From Bordetella petrii (GTDB lineage: Bacteria > Pseudomonadota > Gammaproteobacteria > Burkholderiales > Burkholderiaceae_B), in the NCBI RefSeq assembly GCF_017356245.1, contig NZ_JAFMZZ010000001.1:3253293-3317292 (forward strand): a DNA stretch of 64,000 bases, given 5' to 3'. Numbering within the stretch: position 1 is the stretch's first letter; each line of letters begins with the position of its first letter. A program made the position numbers and the translations under genes. The notes under the pieces are model-generated. The model was given only the letters and a program-made list of their open reading frames with translations. It ran no database searches and had not been told where the DNA came from. Shown piece after piece: positions 55,107 to 64,000 of this stretch.

Positions 55107-56154
55107 GGGGCTCTCCGGACAGGGGCAGCGATGGCGGCGCGGCGGCCTCGGCCGTTTCGGCGCCGGCGGCGGCGGGGCGGCGCGCCGCCCGGCGCGCGCG
55201 CCACTGGGCCGGCAGCCCGGCCAGCCCGTCGGGCAGCAGCGCCACCAGCGCGATAATGGCCAGGCCCAGCGGCAGGTGCCAGTGCCTGGCGTAGTCGCCG
55301 AACAGCGCCTGCGACTGGAACAGTTCCTGCAGCAGGATCAGCGCGGCCGCGCCCAGCACGGCGCCGCCCAGCCGGCCCATGCCGCCCAGGATCACCATCA
55401 GCAGCACCAGGCCGGACTGCTCCCAGGCCAGCAGCTCGGGCGTTACGAAGCCGTCTTTCAGCGCGTACAAAAACCCGGCCAGCCCGGCCAGCGCCGCGCC
55501 CACTACATAGGCGGTCAGCTTGTAGGGAAAGGTGGAATAGCCGGCCGCGCGCATGCGCTGCTCGTTGATGCGGATGCCCGCCAGCGCCGCGCCGAACGGC
55601 GAACGCGCCAGCATGGCCAGAAAGCCCCACGTCAAGGCCAGGCAGGCCAGCACGAACAGGTAGTAGGTGCCGGGCTGGTCCAGGTCGAACGGGAGCCAGC
55701 CGCCCAGCGAAAGCTGCGGGCGGAAATACAGGTAGATGCCGTCGCTGCCGCCGCCCAGGTCGGTGTCGTGGAATACGTAGTACGCCATCTGCGAAAACGC
55801 CAGCGTGACCATGATGAAATACACGCCGCGCGTGCGCAGGGCCAGGGCGCCGGTCAGCAGGGCATAGGCGGCCGCGCCGAGCACGGCGGCGCCCAGCAGC
55901 CAGGCCAGTCCGGCGGCTTCGGCTTCGGGCGACAGCAGCGCCGCCGCATAGGCGCCGATGCCGAAGAAGGCGGCATGCCCCAGGCTGACCAGCCCCGCGC
56001 CGCCCACCAGCAATTGCAGGCTCAGCGCGAAAATGGCGTAGATCATCAGCTTGACGGCCAGCCCGGTGTAGTAATCGGCGCCCAGCCACGGAAACGCCGC
56101 CAGCGCCAGCAGCACGGCGGCGGGAATCAGTTTGCCTGCGTGGTTCAGGTTCAT
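55099..56154 (-). CDS. livM: Branched-chain-type ABC transporter permease LivM
   Basis: A 351-residue inner-membrane permease with about nine to ten membrane segments. The family loop PFGAALAGIRINEQRMRAAGY and GGMGRLGGAVLGA are clear. A Pro/Ala-rich C-terminal tail follows RRAARRP. It is four bases after livH. Confidence 0.92.
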   Translation of the reverse strand: MNLNHAGKLIPAAVLLALAAFPWLGADYYTGLAVKLMIYAIFALSLQLLVGGAGLVSLGHAAFFGIGAYAAALLSPEAEAAGLAWLLGAAVLGAAAYALLTGALALRTRGVYFIMVTLAFSQMAYYVFHDTDLGGGSDGIYLYFRPQLSLGGWLPFDLDQPGTYYLFVLACLALTWGFLAMLARSPFGAALAGIRINEQRMRAAGYSTFPYKLTAYVVGAALAGLAGFLYALKDGFVTPELLAWEQSGLVLLMVILGGMGRLGGAVLGAAALILLQELFQSQALFGDYARHWHLPLGLAIIALVALLPDGLAGLPAQWRARRAARRPAAAGAETAEAAAPPSLPLSGEPHA

Positions 56155-56158
56155 GCGC

Positions 56159-57040
56159 CTAGCCCTGTTTGAACAGCCCTTCGGGCTTGCACAGCAGAAT
56201 GACGGCCATCAGCAGGTACACCAGCACCCCGGCCGCGGCCGGGAACAGCACCTGGCCGAAGGTCTCGACCGCGCCCACCAGCATGGCCGCCAGGAACGCG
56301 CCGCGGATGGAGCCGATGCCGCCTATCACCACCACCACGAAGCACACGATCAGCACGCCGTGCCCCATGCCCGGGTATACCGACGATACGGGCGCGGCGA
56401 TGGTGCCGGCCAGCGCGGCCAGCGCCACGCCGGCCGCGAACACGATGCGGTACAGGCGGTTGATGTCGATCCCCAGCGAGCCGATCATCTCGCGGTTGCT
56501 GGCGCCGGCGCGCACCATCATGCCCAGGCGGGTGCGCGTAATGACCCAGTACAGCAGCAGCGCCACCCCGATGCCCACGGCCGAGATGAACAGCCGGTAC
56601 ACGGGGTAGGTCATCACGCCGCCCAGCGATACCGTGCCCGACAGCCAGGCGGGCATCGGCACGCCGTGCACGTCGTTGCCCACCAGCAGGCTGCGCACTT
56701 CCTCGAACACCAGGATCAGCCCGTACGTCATCAGCACCTGCTGCAGGTGGTTGCGGCGGTACAGGTAGCTGAAGAACGCGGCTTCCAGCAGGTAGCCCAG
56801 CAGGGCTGCCAGCAGCACGCACAGCAGCAGCGTGGCGGCAAAGCCGCCGCCCGTCCAGCGCTCGACCAGCGGCCCCAGCGCGAACGCCATGTAGGCGCCG
56901 ATCATGTAGAAGCTGCCATGGGCCAGGTTGATGATGCCCATGATGCCGAAGATCAGCGTCAGGCCGCTGGCCACCAGGAACAGCAGCAGGCCGTGCTGCA
57001 GCGCGTTCAGGCACTGAATGAGGAAGATGCCGGCGTCCAT
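56159..57040 (-). CDS. livH: Branched-chain-type ABC transporter permease LivH
   Basis: A 293-residue permease with about eight membrane segments and LivH blocks IMGIINLAHGSFYMIGAY, TRLGMMVRAGASNREM and GGIGSIRGAFLAAMLVG. It starts the permease pair after the binding-protein gene (22 bases). Confidence 0.92.
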   Translation of the reverse strand: MDAGIFLIQCLNALQHGLLLFLVASGLTLIFGIMGIINLAHGSFYMIGAYMAFALGPLVERWTGGGFAATLLLCVLLAALLGYLLEAAFFSYLYRRNHLQQVLMTYGLILVFEEVRSLLVGNDVHGVPMPAWLSGTVSLGGVMTYPVYRLFISAVGIGVALLLYWVITRTRLGMMVRAGASNREMIGSLGIDINRLYRIVFAAGVALAALAGTIAAPVSSVYPGMGHGVLIVCFVVVVIGGIGSIRGAFLAAMLVGAVETFGQVLFPAAAGVLVYLLMAVILLCKPEGLFKQG

Positions 57041-57062
57041 GTCGGTGTCCGTGCTGCGCGGG

Positions 57063-58226
57063 TCAGAGCTTGCAGCCGCGCGCCGGGTCGGCCAGCTTCT
57101 GCACCGCCACGTCGACCATCTTGTTTTCCATGCCCACCACCTGGCGCAGGTAGATGTTCTGCACCGGGTTGCCGGCCGCCGACAGGGTGAACTTGCCGCG
57201 CGGGCTGTCGATGGTGGCGCCGCGCATCGCGTCGCGGAACTTGGCCTTATCTTCGATATTGCCCTGCACGGCCTGCAGGCCCACCTGCATCAGCTGCGCC
57301 GCGTCGTAGCCCTGCACCGCATAGACGTCGGGCTGCAGGTTGTCGTAGGCCTTGGCGTAGGCGGCGCGGAAAGCCTGGTCGCGCGGCGTATTCAGGCCGT
57401 CGGCATAGTGCAGCGTGGTCAGCAGGCCCTGCGCGGCCTCGCCCTGCGCCTTCAGCGTGCCGTCGGTCAGGAAGCCCGTGCCGTACAGCGGGATGCTCTT
57501 GCCCAGGCCCGAGGCGTGGTAATCCTGCACGAATTTCACCGCGCCGCCGCCCGCGAAAAAGGCGAACACCATGTCGGGCTTGATGGATGCGATTTCCGTC
57601 AGCAGCGACTGGAACTCCACATTGGGGAAGGGCAGCGTCAGGTCCTTGACGATCTTGCCGCCGGCCTTCTCGAAGCCTTCGCGAAAGCCGTTCATCTGCT
57701 CGTCGCCGGCCGCGTATTTCCAGGTGATGGTGACCGCGGTCTTGTGCCCCTTGGCGGCCGCCACGGGCCCCATGGCATAGCCCGGCTGCCAGTTCGAGAA
57801 CGAGGTGCGGAAGATGCCCTGCCCGCACATCGGGCCGGTGATGGCGTCGGCCCCCGCGTTGGTGACGATGAGCGTGGTGTCGCTGCCCTTGGCGGCTTTG
57901 GCCAGCGCCATGGCCACGCCCGAGTGCACGGTGCCCACCAGCACGTCGACCTCGTCGCGCTTGATCAGGCGGTTGGCGTTTTCCGAGGCCTTGGCCGGGT
58001 TGGATTCATCGTCGACCTTGAAGTATTCCAGCTCGCGTCCGCCCAGCTTGCCGCCCTGTTCCGCCACATACAGTTTGAAGCCGTTCTCGATGGCGGTGCC
58101 CAGCGCGGCATAGGTGCCGCTATAAGGCAGCATGAAGCCTACTTTGATCTTGTCGGCCGCCGCGGCGCTGCCGGCGATGAGTGCCAGGGCGCCGGCGAGC
58201 AAGGCGCGATTCAGGGCGTGGTGCAT
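57063..58226 (-). CDS. ABC transporter binding protein for aromatic acids (LivK-like)
   Basis: A 387-residue type I periplasmic binding protein: signal peptide ending GSAAAADK near residue 25, then KVGFMLPYSGTYAALG and VDDESNPAKASENANRLI. It resembles HAAT binding proteins that recognise benzoate, hydroxybenzoates or related acids. Location between livH and the benzoate genes supports an aromatic ligand. Confidence 0.88.
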   Translation of the reverse strand: MHHALNRALLAGALALIAGSAAAADKIKVGFMLPYSGTYAALGTAIENGFKLYVAEQGGKLGGRELEYFKVDDESNPAKASENANRLIKRDEVDVLVGTVHSGVAMALAKAAKGSDTTLIVTNAGADAITGPMCGQGIFRTSFSNWQPGYAMGPVAAAKGHKTAVTITWKYAAGDEQMNGFREGFEKAGGKIVKDLTLPFPNVEFQSLLTEIASIKPDMVFAFFAGGGAVKFVQDYHASGLGKSIPLYGTGFLTDGTLKAQGEAAQGLLTTLHYADGLNTPRDQAFRAAYAKAYDNLQPDVYAVQGYDAAQLMQVGLQAVQGNIEDKAKFRDAMRGATIDSPRGKFTLSAAGNPVQNIYLRQVVGMENKMVDVAVQKLADPARGCKL

Positions 58227-58262
58227 GGTCTGTCTCCTGGTTATTGTCGGCAGGCGCGTGGC

Positions 58263-59099
58263 TCAGCCGGGCTTGTTCAGGCCGCCGACGAAATCGGCGA
58301 CGGCCGCGATCACAACATCGGGCTGGTCTTTGTGGGGGGAATGGCCGCAGCCGGGAATTTCTAGCAGGCGCGTTTGCGGCGCCGCCCGGCGGATGCCGCG
58401 GATCTGCTCCAGCGTGCCGTACTCGTCGTCGAGCCCCTGCAGCGCCAGCACCGGGCAGCCGATGCGCGGCAGGTAGTCCCGGATGTTCCAGTCGCGGAAC
58501 GCGGGGTCCAGCCAGATATCGTTCCAGCCCCAGAATGCCGAATCGGCATCGGCGTGGTAGCGGCCCAGCCGCGCGGGCAGGTCGGTATCCAGATAGGCGC
58601 GGCGCGCCTGCCCGATGCTTGTCACCGAGACGTCTTCGACGAAAATGTGCGGCGCCGCGGCCACCACGCCGGCCACGGCCCGCGGATGCATCGCCGCGTA
58701 CAGCAGCGCGATCGAGCCGCCGTCGCTGTGGCCGACCAGCACCGGGCGGTCGCGCTCGGCGTCGATGCCCAGGGCCGTGAACAGCGCGGGCAGCACTTCG
58801 CGCGCGTGGTCGTGCATGAAACTCGCCGGCCATTTCTCGCCGGCCGGCCGGGGCGTGGACTGCCCGTAGCCGTAGCGCGAATACACCAGCCCGCGGCAGC
58901 CGGCCGCGTCGCAGGCGCGCTGCGGCCAGTCTTTCCACATGGCCACCGAGCCCAGCCCCTCGTGCAGAAACACCAGCAGCGGCGCGGCGCGCCGCCCGGG
59001 CGCGATCCAGCGGCATTCCAGGCGCATGTCGCGCCCCAGCGCGCGCACATCGGCCCAGGCGGGCGCCTGGGCGTCGGCCAGCGCGGCGGCGCGGCTCAT
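58263..59099 (-). CDS. Alpha/beta hydrolase of the benzoate cluster
   Basis: A 278-residue alpha/beta hydrolase. The nucleophile elbow is GHSDGGS, an oxyanion-type HEGLGS block precedes it, and CGHSPHKD carries the catalytic His; Asp is likely in LQGLDDEYGT. In box clusters such proteins may release the CoA thioester or open a lactone, but no defined step is proven. It is ATGA-coupled to the ligase gene. Confidence 0.87.
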   Translation of the reverse strand: MSRAAALADAQAPAWADVRALGRDMRLECRWIAPGRRAAPLLVFLHEGLGSVAMWKDWPQRACDAAGCRGLVYSRYGYGQSTPRPAGEKWPASFMHDHAREVLPALFTALGIDAERDRPVLVGHSDGGSIALLYAAMHPRAVAGVVAAAPHIFVEDVSVTSIGQARRAYLDTDLPARLGRYHADADSAFWGWNDIWLDPAFRDWNIRDYLPRIGCPVLALQGLDDEYGTLEQIRGIRRAAPQTRLLEIPGCGHSPHKDQPDVVIAAVADFVGGLNKPG

Positions 59100-60655
59100 A
59101 GCGAGGTCTCTTCCAGCTGCCGCAGCCGGAATCGCTGGATCTTGCCCGTGGCGGTCTTGGGCAGCTCGTCGGTGAAGTTGATCTGGCGCGGGTACTTGAA
59201 CGGCGCCAGGTGCTGCTTCACATAGTGCTGCAGCGCCGCGCCGGTGTCGGCGTCGGGCTCGAAGCCCGGCCGCAGCACCACGTAGGCCTTGGTCTTGACC
59301 AGGCCGTCGTGGTCGGGCACGCCGATCACCGCGGCTTCCAGCACCGCTTCGTGCTGGATCAGCACGTTTTCCACTTCCACCGGCGACACATACTGGCCGC
59401 TGACCTTGATCATGTCGTCGCTGCGGCCGGCATAGGTGTAATAGCCGTCGGCATCGCACAAGTACTTGTCGCCGCTTTTCAGCCATTCGCCCTGGAAGCA
59501 CTGGCGCGTCTTGTCGCGGTTGTTCCAGTACATCAGCGCCGCGCTGGGCCCCTTGATGTACAGGTCGCCGATCATGTCGGGCGGCACCGGCCGGCCTTCG
59601 TCGTCGCGCAGCTGCACTTCGTAGCCGGGCACCGGCTTGCCGGTGGTGCCGTAGCGCAGCTGGCCCGGCTGGTTCGACAGGAAAATGTGCAGCATCTCGG
59701 TCGAGCCGATGCCGTCCAGGATCTCGCAGCCGAAATGACGCGTGAAGCGCTCGCCGATGTCGCGCGGCAGGGCTTCGCCGGCCGAGGTACAGACGCGCAT
59801 CGCCACCTGTTCGCGCGCCGGCAGGTCGGGGCTGGCCAGCATGCTGGCGTACAGGGTGGGCACGCCGTAGAACACCGTGGGGCGATGCCCGGTCAGGCGC
59901 CGGAACACGGCCTGCGGCGTGGGGCGCTCGCCCATTACCACCACGGTGGCGCCCACCGACAGCGGAAAGCTCAGGCCGTTGCCCAGCCCGTAGGCGAAGA
60001 ACAGCTTGGCGGCCGAGAACACCACGTCGTCTTCGCGGATGCCCAGCACCGGCTTGGCATACAGCTCTACCGTGTGCCACAGGTTGCCGTGGGTATGCAC
60101 CACGCCCTTGGGCTTGCCGGTGGAACCCGATGAATACAGCCAGAACGCGATCTCGTCGGCCAGGGTGCGCACCGCGGGCATCAACGGCGCGCCGGCCAGC
60201 AGGCTGTCGAACTCGCGCGCCTGCGCGGGCAGGGGGCCGGCGGGCTGCGCCACCACGATGTGCTCGATTTCGTGCGGGCCCCGGGCCAGCGCCGCCTGCA
60301 ATGTGCCGGCCAGGCTGCCGGACACGATGGCGGCGCGCGCGCGGCTGTGGCCGGCAATATAGGCGTAGTCTTCCGGCGTCAGCAGGGTGTTGATGGCCAC
60401 CGGCACCACGCCGGCATGCAGCGCGCCCAGGAAAGCCACCGGCCAGTCGACGCTGTCGTGCATCAACAGCAGCACGCGCTCTTCGCGGCGCAGGCCCATC
60501 TGGCGCAGCGCGCCCGCGCAGCGGGCCACGCGCTCGGCCAGCTCGCCGTAGGTCAGCCGGCGCGTGTCGTCGATATAGGCCAGCTTGGCGGCGCGCGGGG
60601 CATTCAGCGCGGCCAGGTGGCTGGCGAAATTCAGCTCGATGGGGCAGGGGGTCAT
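59096..60655 (-). CDS. Benzoate-CoA ligase
   Basis: A 519-residue adenylate-forming enzyme. The AMP-binding P-loop YSSGSTGKPKGVVHTHGN, AKLFFAYGLGNGLSFPL, GSTEMLHIFLSN and YAGRSDDMIKVSGQYVSP blocks match benzoate/hydroxybenzoate-CoA ligases (BclA/BadA). The C-terminal K-x-x-K/G motif TATGKIQRF provides the adenylation lysine. It makes benzoyl-CoA, the entry compound of the box epoxide route. Confidence 0.92.
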   Translation of the reverse strand: MTPCPIELNFASHLAALNAPRAAKLAYIDDTRRLTYGELAERVARCAGALRQMGLRREERVLLLMHDSVDWPVAFLGALHAGVVPVAINTLLTPEDYAYIAGHSRARAAIVSGSLAGTLQAALARGPHEIEHIVVAQPAGPLPAQAREFDSLLAGAPLMPAVRTLADEIAFWLYSSGSTGKPKGVVHTHGNLWHTVELYAKPVLGIREDDVVFSAAKLFFAYGLGNGLSFPLSVGATVVVMGERPTPQAVFRRLTGHRPTVFYGVPTLYASMLASPDLPAREQVAMRVCTSAGEALPRDIGERFTRHFGCEILDGIGSTEMLHIFLSNQPGQLRYGTTGKPVPGYEVQLRDDEGRPVPPDMIGDLYIKGPSAALMYWNNRDKTRQCFQGEWLKSGDKYLCDADGYYTYAGRSDDMIKVSGQYVSPVEVENVLIQHEAVLEAAVIGVPDHDGLVKTKAYVVLRPGFEPDADTGAALQHYVKQHLAPFKYPRQINFTDELPKTATGKIQRFRLRQLEETSL

Positions 60656-60694
60656 GGTCTCTCTCCGATGTTCTATGTGCGGGGCCGGCCCGGT

Positions 60695-62257
60695 TCAGGC
60701 CGCCCCGGCGGCATCCGCCAGCGCCCGCAATCGCCCGGGGGCGCCCTGGATGGCGGCGCGGCGGTGGTACAGCGCCAGCGCCCGCAGGCCGCCCAGTTCT
60801 TCGCCGCCGCCCGCGCGCCCCGGGCCGCCGTGCAGCGACTGAGGCATCACGTTGCCGTGGCCGGTGTGCGTCTTGGCGGCCTCGGGGCTGACCAGGTGCA
60901 CGCGCCCGTGGCTGTCGGCCAGTTCCAGCGCGCTGCCCGCCAGGAACGCCGTATCGTCGCTGTACACCGAGGCCACCAGCGAGCCCTGACCGCGCCGCGC
61001 CAGGGCATAGGCGTGGTCCGCGTCGCGGTACGGCATCAGGGTGGCGACCGGGCCGAACACTTCGCGGTCGTGCGCCAGCGGGTGGGCGTCGGGGTCGGGC
61101 GCGCCCAGCAGCCAGGGCGCCACGCAGGCCGCCACCGCCGGGTCGGCGTCCAGCAGCCCGACCCGGCCGCCGTCGAACAGCACCTGGCTGCCGGCGCGCA
61201 GCGCCTGAATGCCGGCCTGCACATCGTCATGCTGCGCGCGGCTGACCAGCGAGCCCATGCGCACGTCGGCATTGCGCGGGTCGCCCACCGTTACGGCGGC
61301 CAGCCGGTCCGCAATGGCGTCGGCCACGCGGGCATAGGCTTCTTGCGGCACCAGGATGCGGCGGATGGCGGTGCATTTCTGGCCCGATTTCACCGTCATT
61401 TCGCGCACGGCCTCGCGCACCAGCGCGTCGAACGCGGCGCCGCCCGCGGCGGCATCGGGGCCCAGCACGGCGCAGTTCAGGCTGTCGGTCTCGGCATTCA
61501 TGCGCAGGCCGTCGCGCGCCACGCGCGGATGGGCGCGCAGCAGGGCGGCCGTATCCGACGACCCGGTGAACGACAGCACGTCGCCTGCTTGCAGCGCGTC
61601 CAGCAGGCCGGCGGACGAGCCGCACACCAGGCTCAGCGCGCCCTCGGGCAGCACTTTGGCCGCCAGCACGTCGGCCGCCATTTCATGGGCCAGCCAGGCC
61701 GTGGCGGTGGCCGGCTTGACCACAATGGGCACGCCCGACAGCAGCGCCGGCGCGGCCTTTTCCCACAGCCCCCATGACGGGAAATTGAAGGCATTGACCA
61801 GCAGCGCCAGGCCGCGCGCCGGCACGGCGATGTGCTGCACCGAATACGCATCGTCGCGGGCCAGGGACACGGGTTCGCCATCGGCGCGGCAGGCCTGCCC
61901 GGCCAGGCGCGCGCCCAGTTTGGCGTAGTAGGACAGGGTATAGATGCCGCCCTCGATGTCGACCGCCGAATCCTGCCGCACCGTGCCGGCATTGCGCAGC
62001 GCGATGTCGTAATACTTGTCGCGGTTGGCCTGCAGCACCTCGGCCACCTGCGCCAGCAGCGCGGCGCGTTCGGCGTACGACAGGGCGCGCAGCGCCGCGC
62101 CGCCCGCCCGGCGGGCCCAATCATAGGCGCCGGGCAGGTCCAGCCCGGCGCTGTCGGCGCGGGCCAGCGCCGCGCCCGATACCGGATCGCGCAGCACCGT
62201 GCCTGGGCCGGTGCCGGCCACCCAGCGGCCGGCGACGAAATTGGCAAGATCGAGCAT
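60695..62257 (-). CDS. boxD: 3,4-dehydroadipyl-CoA semialdehyde dehydrogenase
   Basis: A 520-residue aldehyde dehydrogenase. The catalytic Cys is in [13 protein letters not shown], the general-base Glu in MNAETDSLN, and the oxyanion Asn in [13 protein letters not shown], a motif set shared with PaaZ- and BoxD-type enzymes that use CoA-linked semialdehydes. It oxidises the aldehyde formed after benzoyl-CoA epoxide ring opening. It is leftward between the ligase and DUF4863 genes. Confidence 0.9.
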   Translation of the reverse strand: MLDLANFVAGRWVAGTGPGTVLRDPVSGAALARADSAGLDLPGAYDWARRAGGAALRALSYAERAALLAQVAEVLQANRDKYYDIALRNAGTVRQDSAVDIEGGIYTLSYYAKLGARLAGQACRADGEPVSLARDDAYSVQHIAVPARGLALLVNAFNFPSWGLWEKAAPALLSGVPIVVKPATATAWLAHEMAADVLAAKVLPEGALSLVCGSSAGLLDALQAGDVLSFTGSSDTAALLRAHPRVARDGLRMNAETDSLNCAVLGPDAAAGGAAFDALVREAVREMTVKSGQKCTAIRRILVPQEAYARVADAIADRLAAVTVGDPRNADVRMGSLVSRAQHDDVQAGIQALRAGSQVLFDGGRVGLLDADPAVAACVAPWLLGAPDPDAHPLAHDREVFGPVATLMPYRDADHAYALARRGQGSLVASVYSDDTAFLAGSALELADSHGRVHLVSPEAAKTHTGHGNVMPQSLHGGPGRAGGGEELGGLRALALYHRRAAIQGAPGRLRALADAAGAA

Positions 62258-62279
62258 GGCGGTGTTCCTTGGCGGCGCC

Positions 62280-62750
62280 TTATGCGCGCGTGAATTCGAT
62301 GGCGCCGGCCGGCAGCAGGTACAGCACCAGCGCCTGGCCGCCGGTCACGGTGGGGTAGTGCGCGCTGCCCGGGCCGTATACCAGCCAGCCCGCGCCGTGG
62401 CCGTCAAAGCGCGCGGCCTCGTCCAGCGGCATGATCAGGTCGATTTCGCCCTGCGGATGCGCGTGGTGCGGGCCGGCCAGGCTGTCCATGTCCACCACGT
62501 CCACCGAAAACCCGTCCAGGCCCTCGTCCGGCTTGACCACCCGCCCGTAGCGGATGCCGCCGCCTTCCCGGGCGCACATCCAGCCCTCGGCCACGCCCTG
62601 CCGACAGGCGGCGAACACCTCGCGGTACAGCTCGCTGCCGGGTCCGGCCTGGCGGTTCAGCCGGTCTTGCAGGGCGGCATCGAGCGGCAGACCGGCGATC
62701 GGGGCTGTAATGCGGCGCATCAATTGCTGGAAGGATGCTGGCGTAGTCAT
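62280..62750 (-). CDS. DUF4863 family protein
   Basis: A 156-residue protein of the DUF4863 family. A cupin-like HHAHPQGEIDLIMPLDE segment near residue 95 may bind metal. Some members are 4-hydroxylaminobenzoate lyases; in box clusters the role is not established. ATG 62750 opens the conserved part; upstream ATGs lie in the regulatory gap. It leads the leftward operon divergent from boxR. Confidence 0.8.
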   Translation of the reverse strand: MTTPASFQQLMRRITAPIAGLPLDAALQDRLNRQAGPGSELYREVFAACRQGVAEGWMCAREGGGIRYGRVVKPDEGLDGFSVDVVDMDSLAGPHHAHPQGEIDLIMPLDEAARFDGHGAGWLVYGPGSAHYPTVTGGQALVLYLLPAGAIEFTRA

Positions 62751-62852
62751 GCTGGTCTCGTCCTTTACACTGTCGGCGCACTGGCTGCGGCGCATGCAAT
62801 GCATTGCTTCTTTCAGTGGCATGCGCGGGTTTCAGGCCGCATGAACAGAAAA

Positions 62853-62885
62853 ATAGTGCTTCACACTTTTAGCGTCAAGCACTAT
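62853..62885. promoter_or_regulatory. Candidate BoxR operator
   Basis: ATAGTGCTT (62853-62861) and AAGCACTAT (62877-62885) form a perfect 9-bp inverted repeat with a 15-base spacer. TGCA tetramers, the element known from BzdR operators, occur at 62795, 62800 and 62888. Position in the boxR/DUF4863 gap fits repression of both directions. Confidence 0.62.
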
Positions 62886-62933
62886 AGTGCATAAAACCGT
62901 GAAAATCAGGGTTTCCTCGGAGTTCGAACAGCA

Positions 62934-63842
62934 ATGATCCAAGCACTAGACAAGGAATCGCCGGAATCGCGCCGGGAACCCTTCCTGGTGGCCCTGGGCG
63001 AGCGGGTGCGGCGCCTGCGCGCCATCCGCGGCATGACCCGCAAAAGCCTGTCGCAGGCCACCGGCGTATCCGAGCGCCACCTGGCCAATCTGGAACACGG
63101 CGTGGGCAATGCCTCCATCCTGGTGCTGTTGCAGATCGCCAAGGCATTCAACTGCGCGCTGGCCGAGCTGGTGGGCGACGTCACCACCGAATCGCCCGAC
63201 TGGCTGCTGATCCGCGAGCTGCTCAGCGGCCGCACCGAATCCGACCTGCAGCGCGCGCGCGAGGCCCTGATCCAGCTGTTCGGCGTGGGCGGCGGGGCGC
63301 AGCGCCCCAACCGCTTCCAGCGGGTGGCCCTGATCGGCCTGCGCGGCGCGGGCAAGTCCACGCTGGGGCAGATGCTGGCCGACGACCTGGGCTATCCCTT
63401 TGTCGAACTCAACCGCGAAATCGAGCGGGTGGCCGGCTGCAGCATTCTCGAAATCCACAACCTGTATGGCCCCAATGCGTACCGGCGCTACGAACGCCGG
63501 GCCCTGGAAGAGGCAGTGCAGATCTACCCCGAAATGGTGCTGGCCACGCCGGGCGGGCTGGTGTCCGAACCGGCCACGCTGAACCTGCTGCTTACCCACT
63601 GCTACACCGTATGGCTGCGCGCCACACCTGATGAGCACATGGCGCGCGTCATGGCACAGGGCGATTTCCGGCCCATGTCGGGCAACAACGAAGCCATGGC
63701 CGACCTGAAACGCATCCTGGCCGGGCGCGAGGCGTTCTATGCCAAGGCCGACCTCACCTGGGAAACCAGCGATCTCAGCCTGCAGGAAAGCTTCGGCGGC
63801 CTGCGGGCGCGCGTGCGCAAGGCCTGCGGGTTGCCGCTGTAG
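62934..63842 (+). CDS. boxR: BoxR/BzdR-type regulator, HTH plus shikimate-kinase-like domain
   Basis: A 302-residue regulator: an XRE-type HTH at about residues 23-82 (MTRKSLSQATGVSERHLANL), a linker, and from about 130 a shikimate-kinase-like domain with Walker A IGLRGAGKSTLGQ and the late VLATPGGLV block. This fusion is the hallmark of BzdR/BoxR, which bind benzoyl-CoA and release the catabolic promoter. It is divergent from the DUF4863-boxD-ligase-hydrolase-liv genes. Confidence 0.95.
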   Translation: MIQALDKESPESRREPFLVALGERVRRLRAIRGMTRKSLSQATGVSERHLANLEHGVGNASILVLLQIAKAFNCALAELVGDVTTESPDWLLIRELLSGRTESDLQRAREALIQLFGVGGGAQRPNRFQRVALIGLRGAGKSTLGQMLADDLGYPFVELNREIERVAGCSILEIHNLYGPNAYRRYERRALEEAVQIYPEMVLATPGGLVSEPATLNLLLTHCYTVWLRATPDEHMARVMAQGDFRPMSGNNEAMADLKRILAGREAFYAKADLTWETSDLSLQESFGGLRARVRKACGLPL

Positions 63843-63902
63843 CGGGCCTGATCAGGTCGCTTCATGCGCCTGTGGATTATTTATTGCGTGTTGGGGGTTG
63901 CG

Positions 63903-64000
63903 TTCTAGCCCCGTCCCGCGTCGTCCGGCCGGGCGGTGTCGGCGCACGTGCGTCGGGCTCGGGCGCATGCGGGCGCCCTCGGCCTGCTGCGCAGGCTGCC
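63903..64000 (+). repeat. Structured 150-bp element, copy 3, cut by window end
   Basis: Same orientation as copy 1 and beginning 61 bases after boxR. The left outer arm (63915-63945) has its own variable middle. Both inner hairpins are present: GGGCGC/GCGCCC (63961-63966, 63973-63978) and GCCTGC/GCAGGC (63982-63987, 63991-63996), the latter with a paired C-G to T-A change relative to copies 1 and 2. The right outer arm lies beyond base 64000. Confidence 0.82.

Overview
The window is GC-rich bacterial chromosome from a betaproteobacterium, most likely Alcaligenaceae (Bordetella/Achromobacter type). Pointers are two Bug/TctC-type periplasmic binding proteins, the tkt-gap-pgk and fba-purC-purE-purK-sua5 blocks, benzoyl-CoA (box) genes and very dense ATGA-coupled genes. 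The species call is an inference. I saw no rRNA, tRNA, transposase, integrase or CRISPR array.

Layout. 1-4.1 kb: 3' part of tkt, then gap and pgk, closed by an intrinsic terminator. 4.1-19.8 kb: accessory and housekeeping genes: a DUF3141 hydrolase, a run of small enzymes (VOC, GST, cupin, DinB, GNAT), azlCD, a Pit phosphate transporter, a MoaB/Mog-type protein, an M23 peptidase, a LysR/Bug/galB/galC aromatic catabolic unit, infA and two small proteins. 19.9-32.1 kb: a complete C-P lyase locus. phnCDE runs rightward, phnF-phnM1-DUF1045-phnN leftward, and phnGHIJKL-phnM2 rightward. Candidate Pho boxes lie before phnC and phnG, and a shared GTCTAGAC palindrome, the likely PhnF operator, lies before phnG and phnM1. 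32.2-40.7 kb: fba, purC, purE, purK and sua5, with a DUF5993-DsbB pair wedged between purC and purE, then an amino-acid binding protein. 40.7-48.2 kb: a leftward LysR-Bug-pcaI-pcaJ-IclR set and a rightward MFS transporter plus a TPP enzyme. 48.2-53.6 kb: a tripartite drug-efflux operon with a decayed LysR gene at its end and a divergent TetR. 53.6-63.8 kb: a leftward aromatic-acid unit (LivFGMHK transporter, hydrolase, benzoate-CoA ligase, BoxD-type aldehyde dehydrogenase, DUF4863 protein) divergent from boxR.

Themes. The phn locus should import phosphonates and cleave them to phosphate, probably under both PhoB and PhnF. The galBC, pcaIJ and box units each carry only part of an aromatic pathway and each lie beside a transporter component and a regulator.

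The most unusual signal is a ~150-bp intergenic element present in three copies (12.27, 34.54 and 63.90 kb, the last cut by the window end). It has a 31-32-bp outer stem whose middle sequence differs between the two complete copies while pairing is kept, a near-identical ~70-base core and two inner hairpins, one with a compensatory change. A second, REP-like twin-hairpin family (4.1, 10.5 and 48.2 kb) also marks operon ends.
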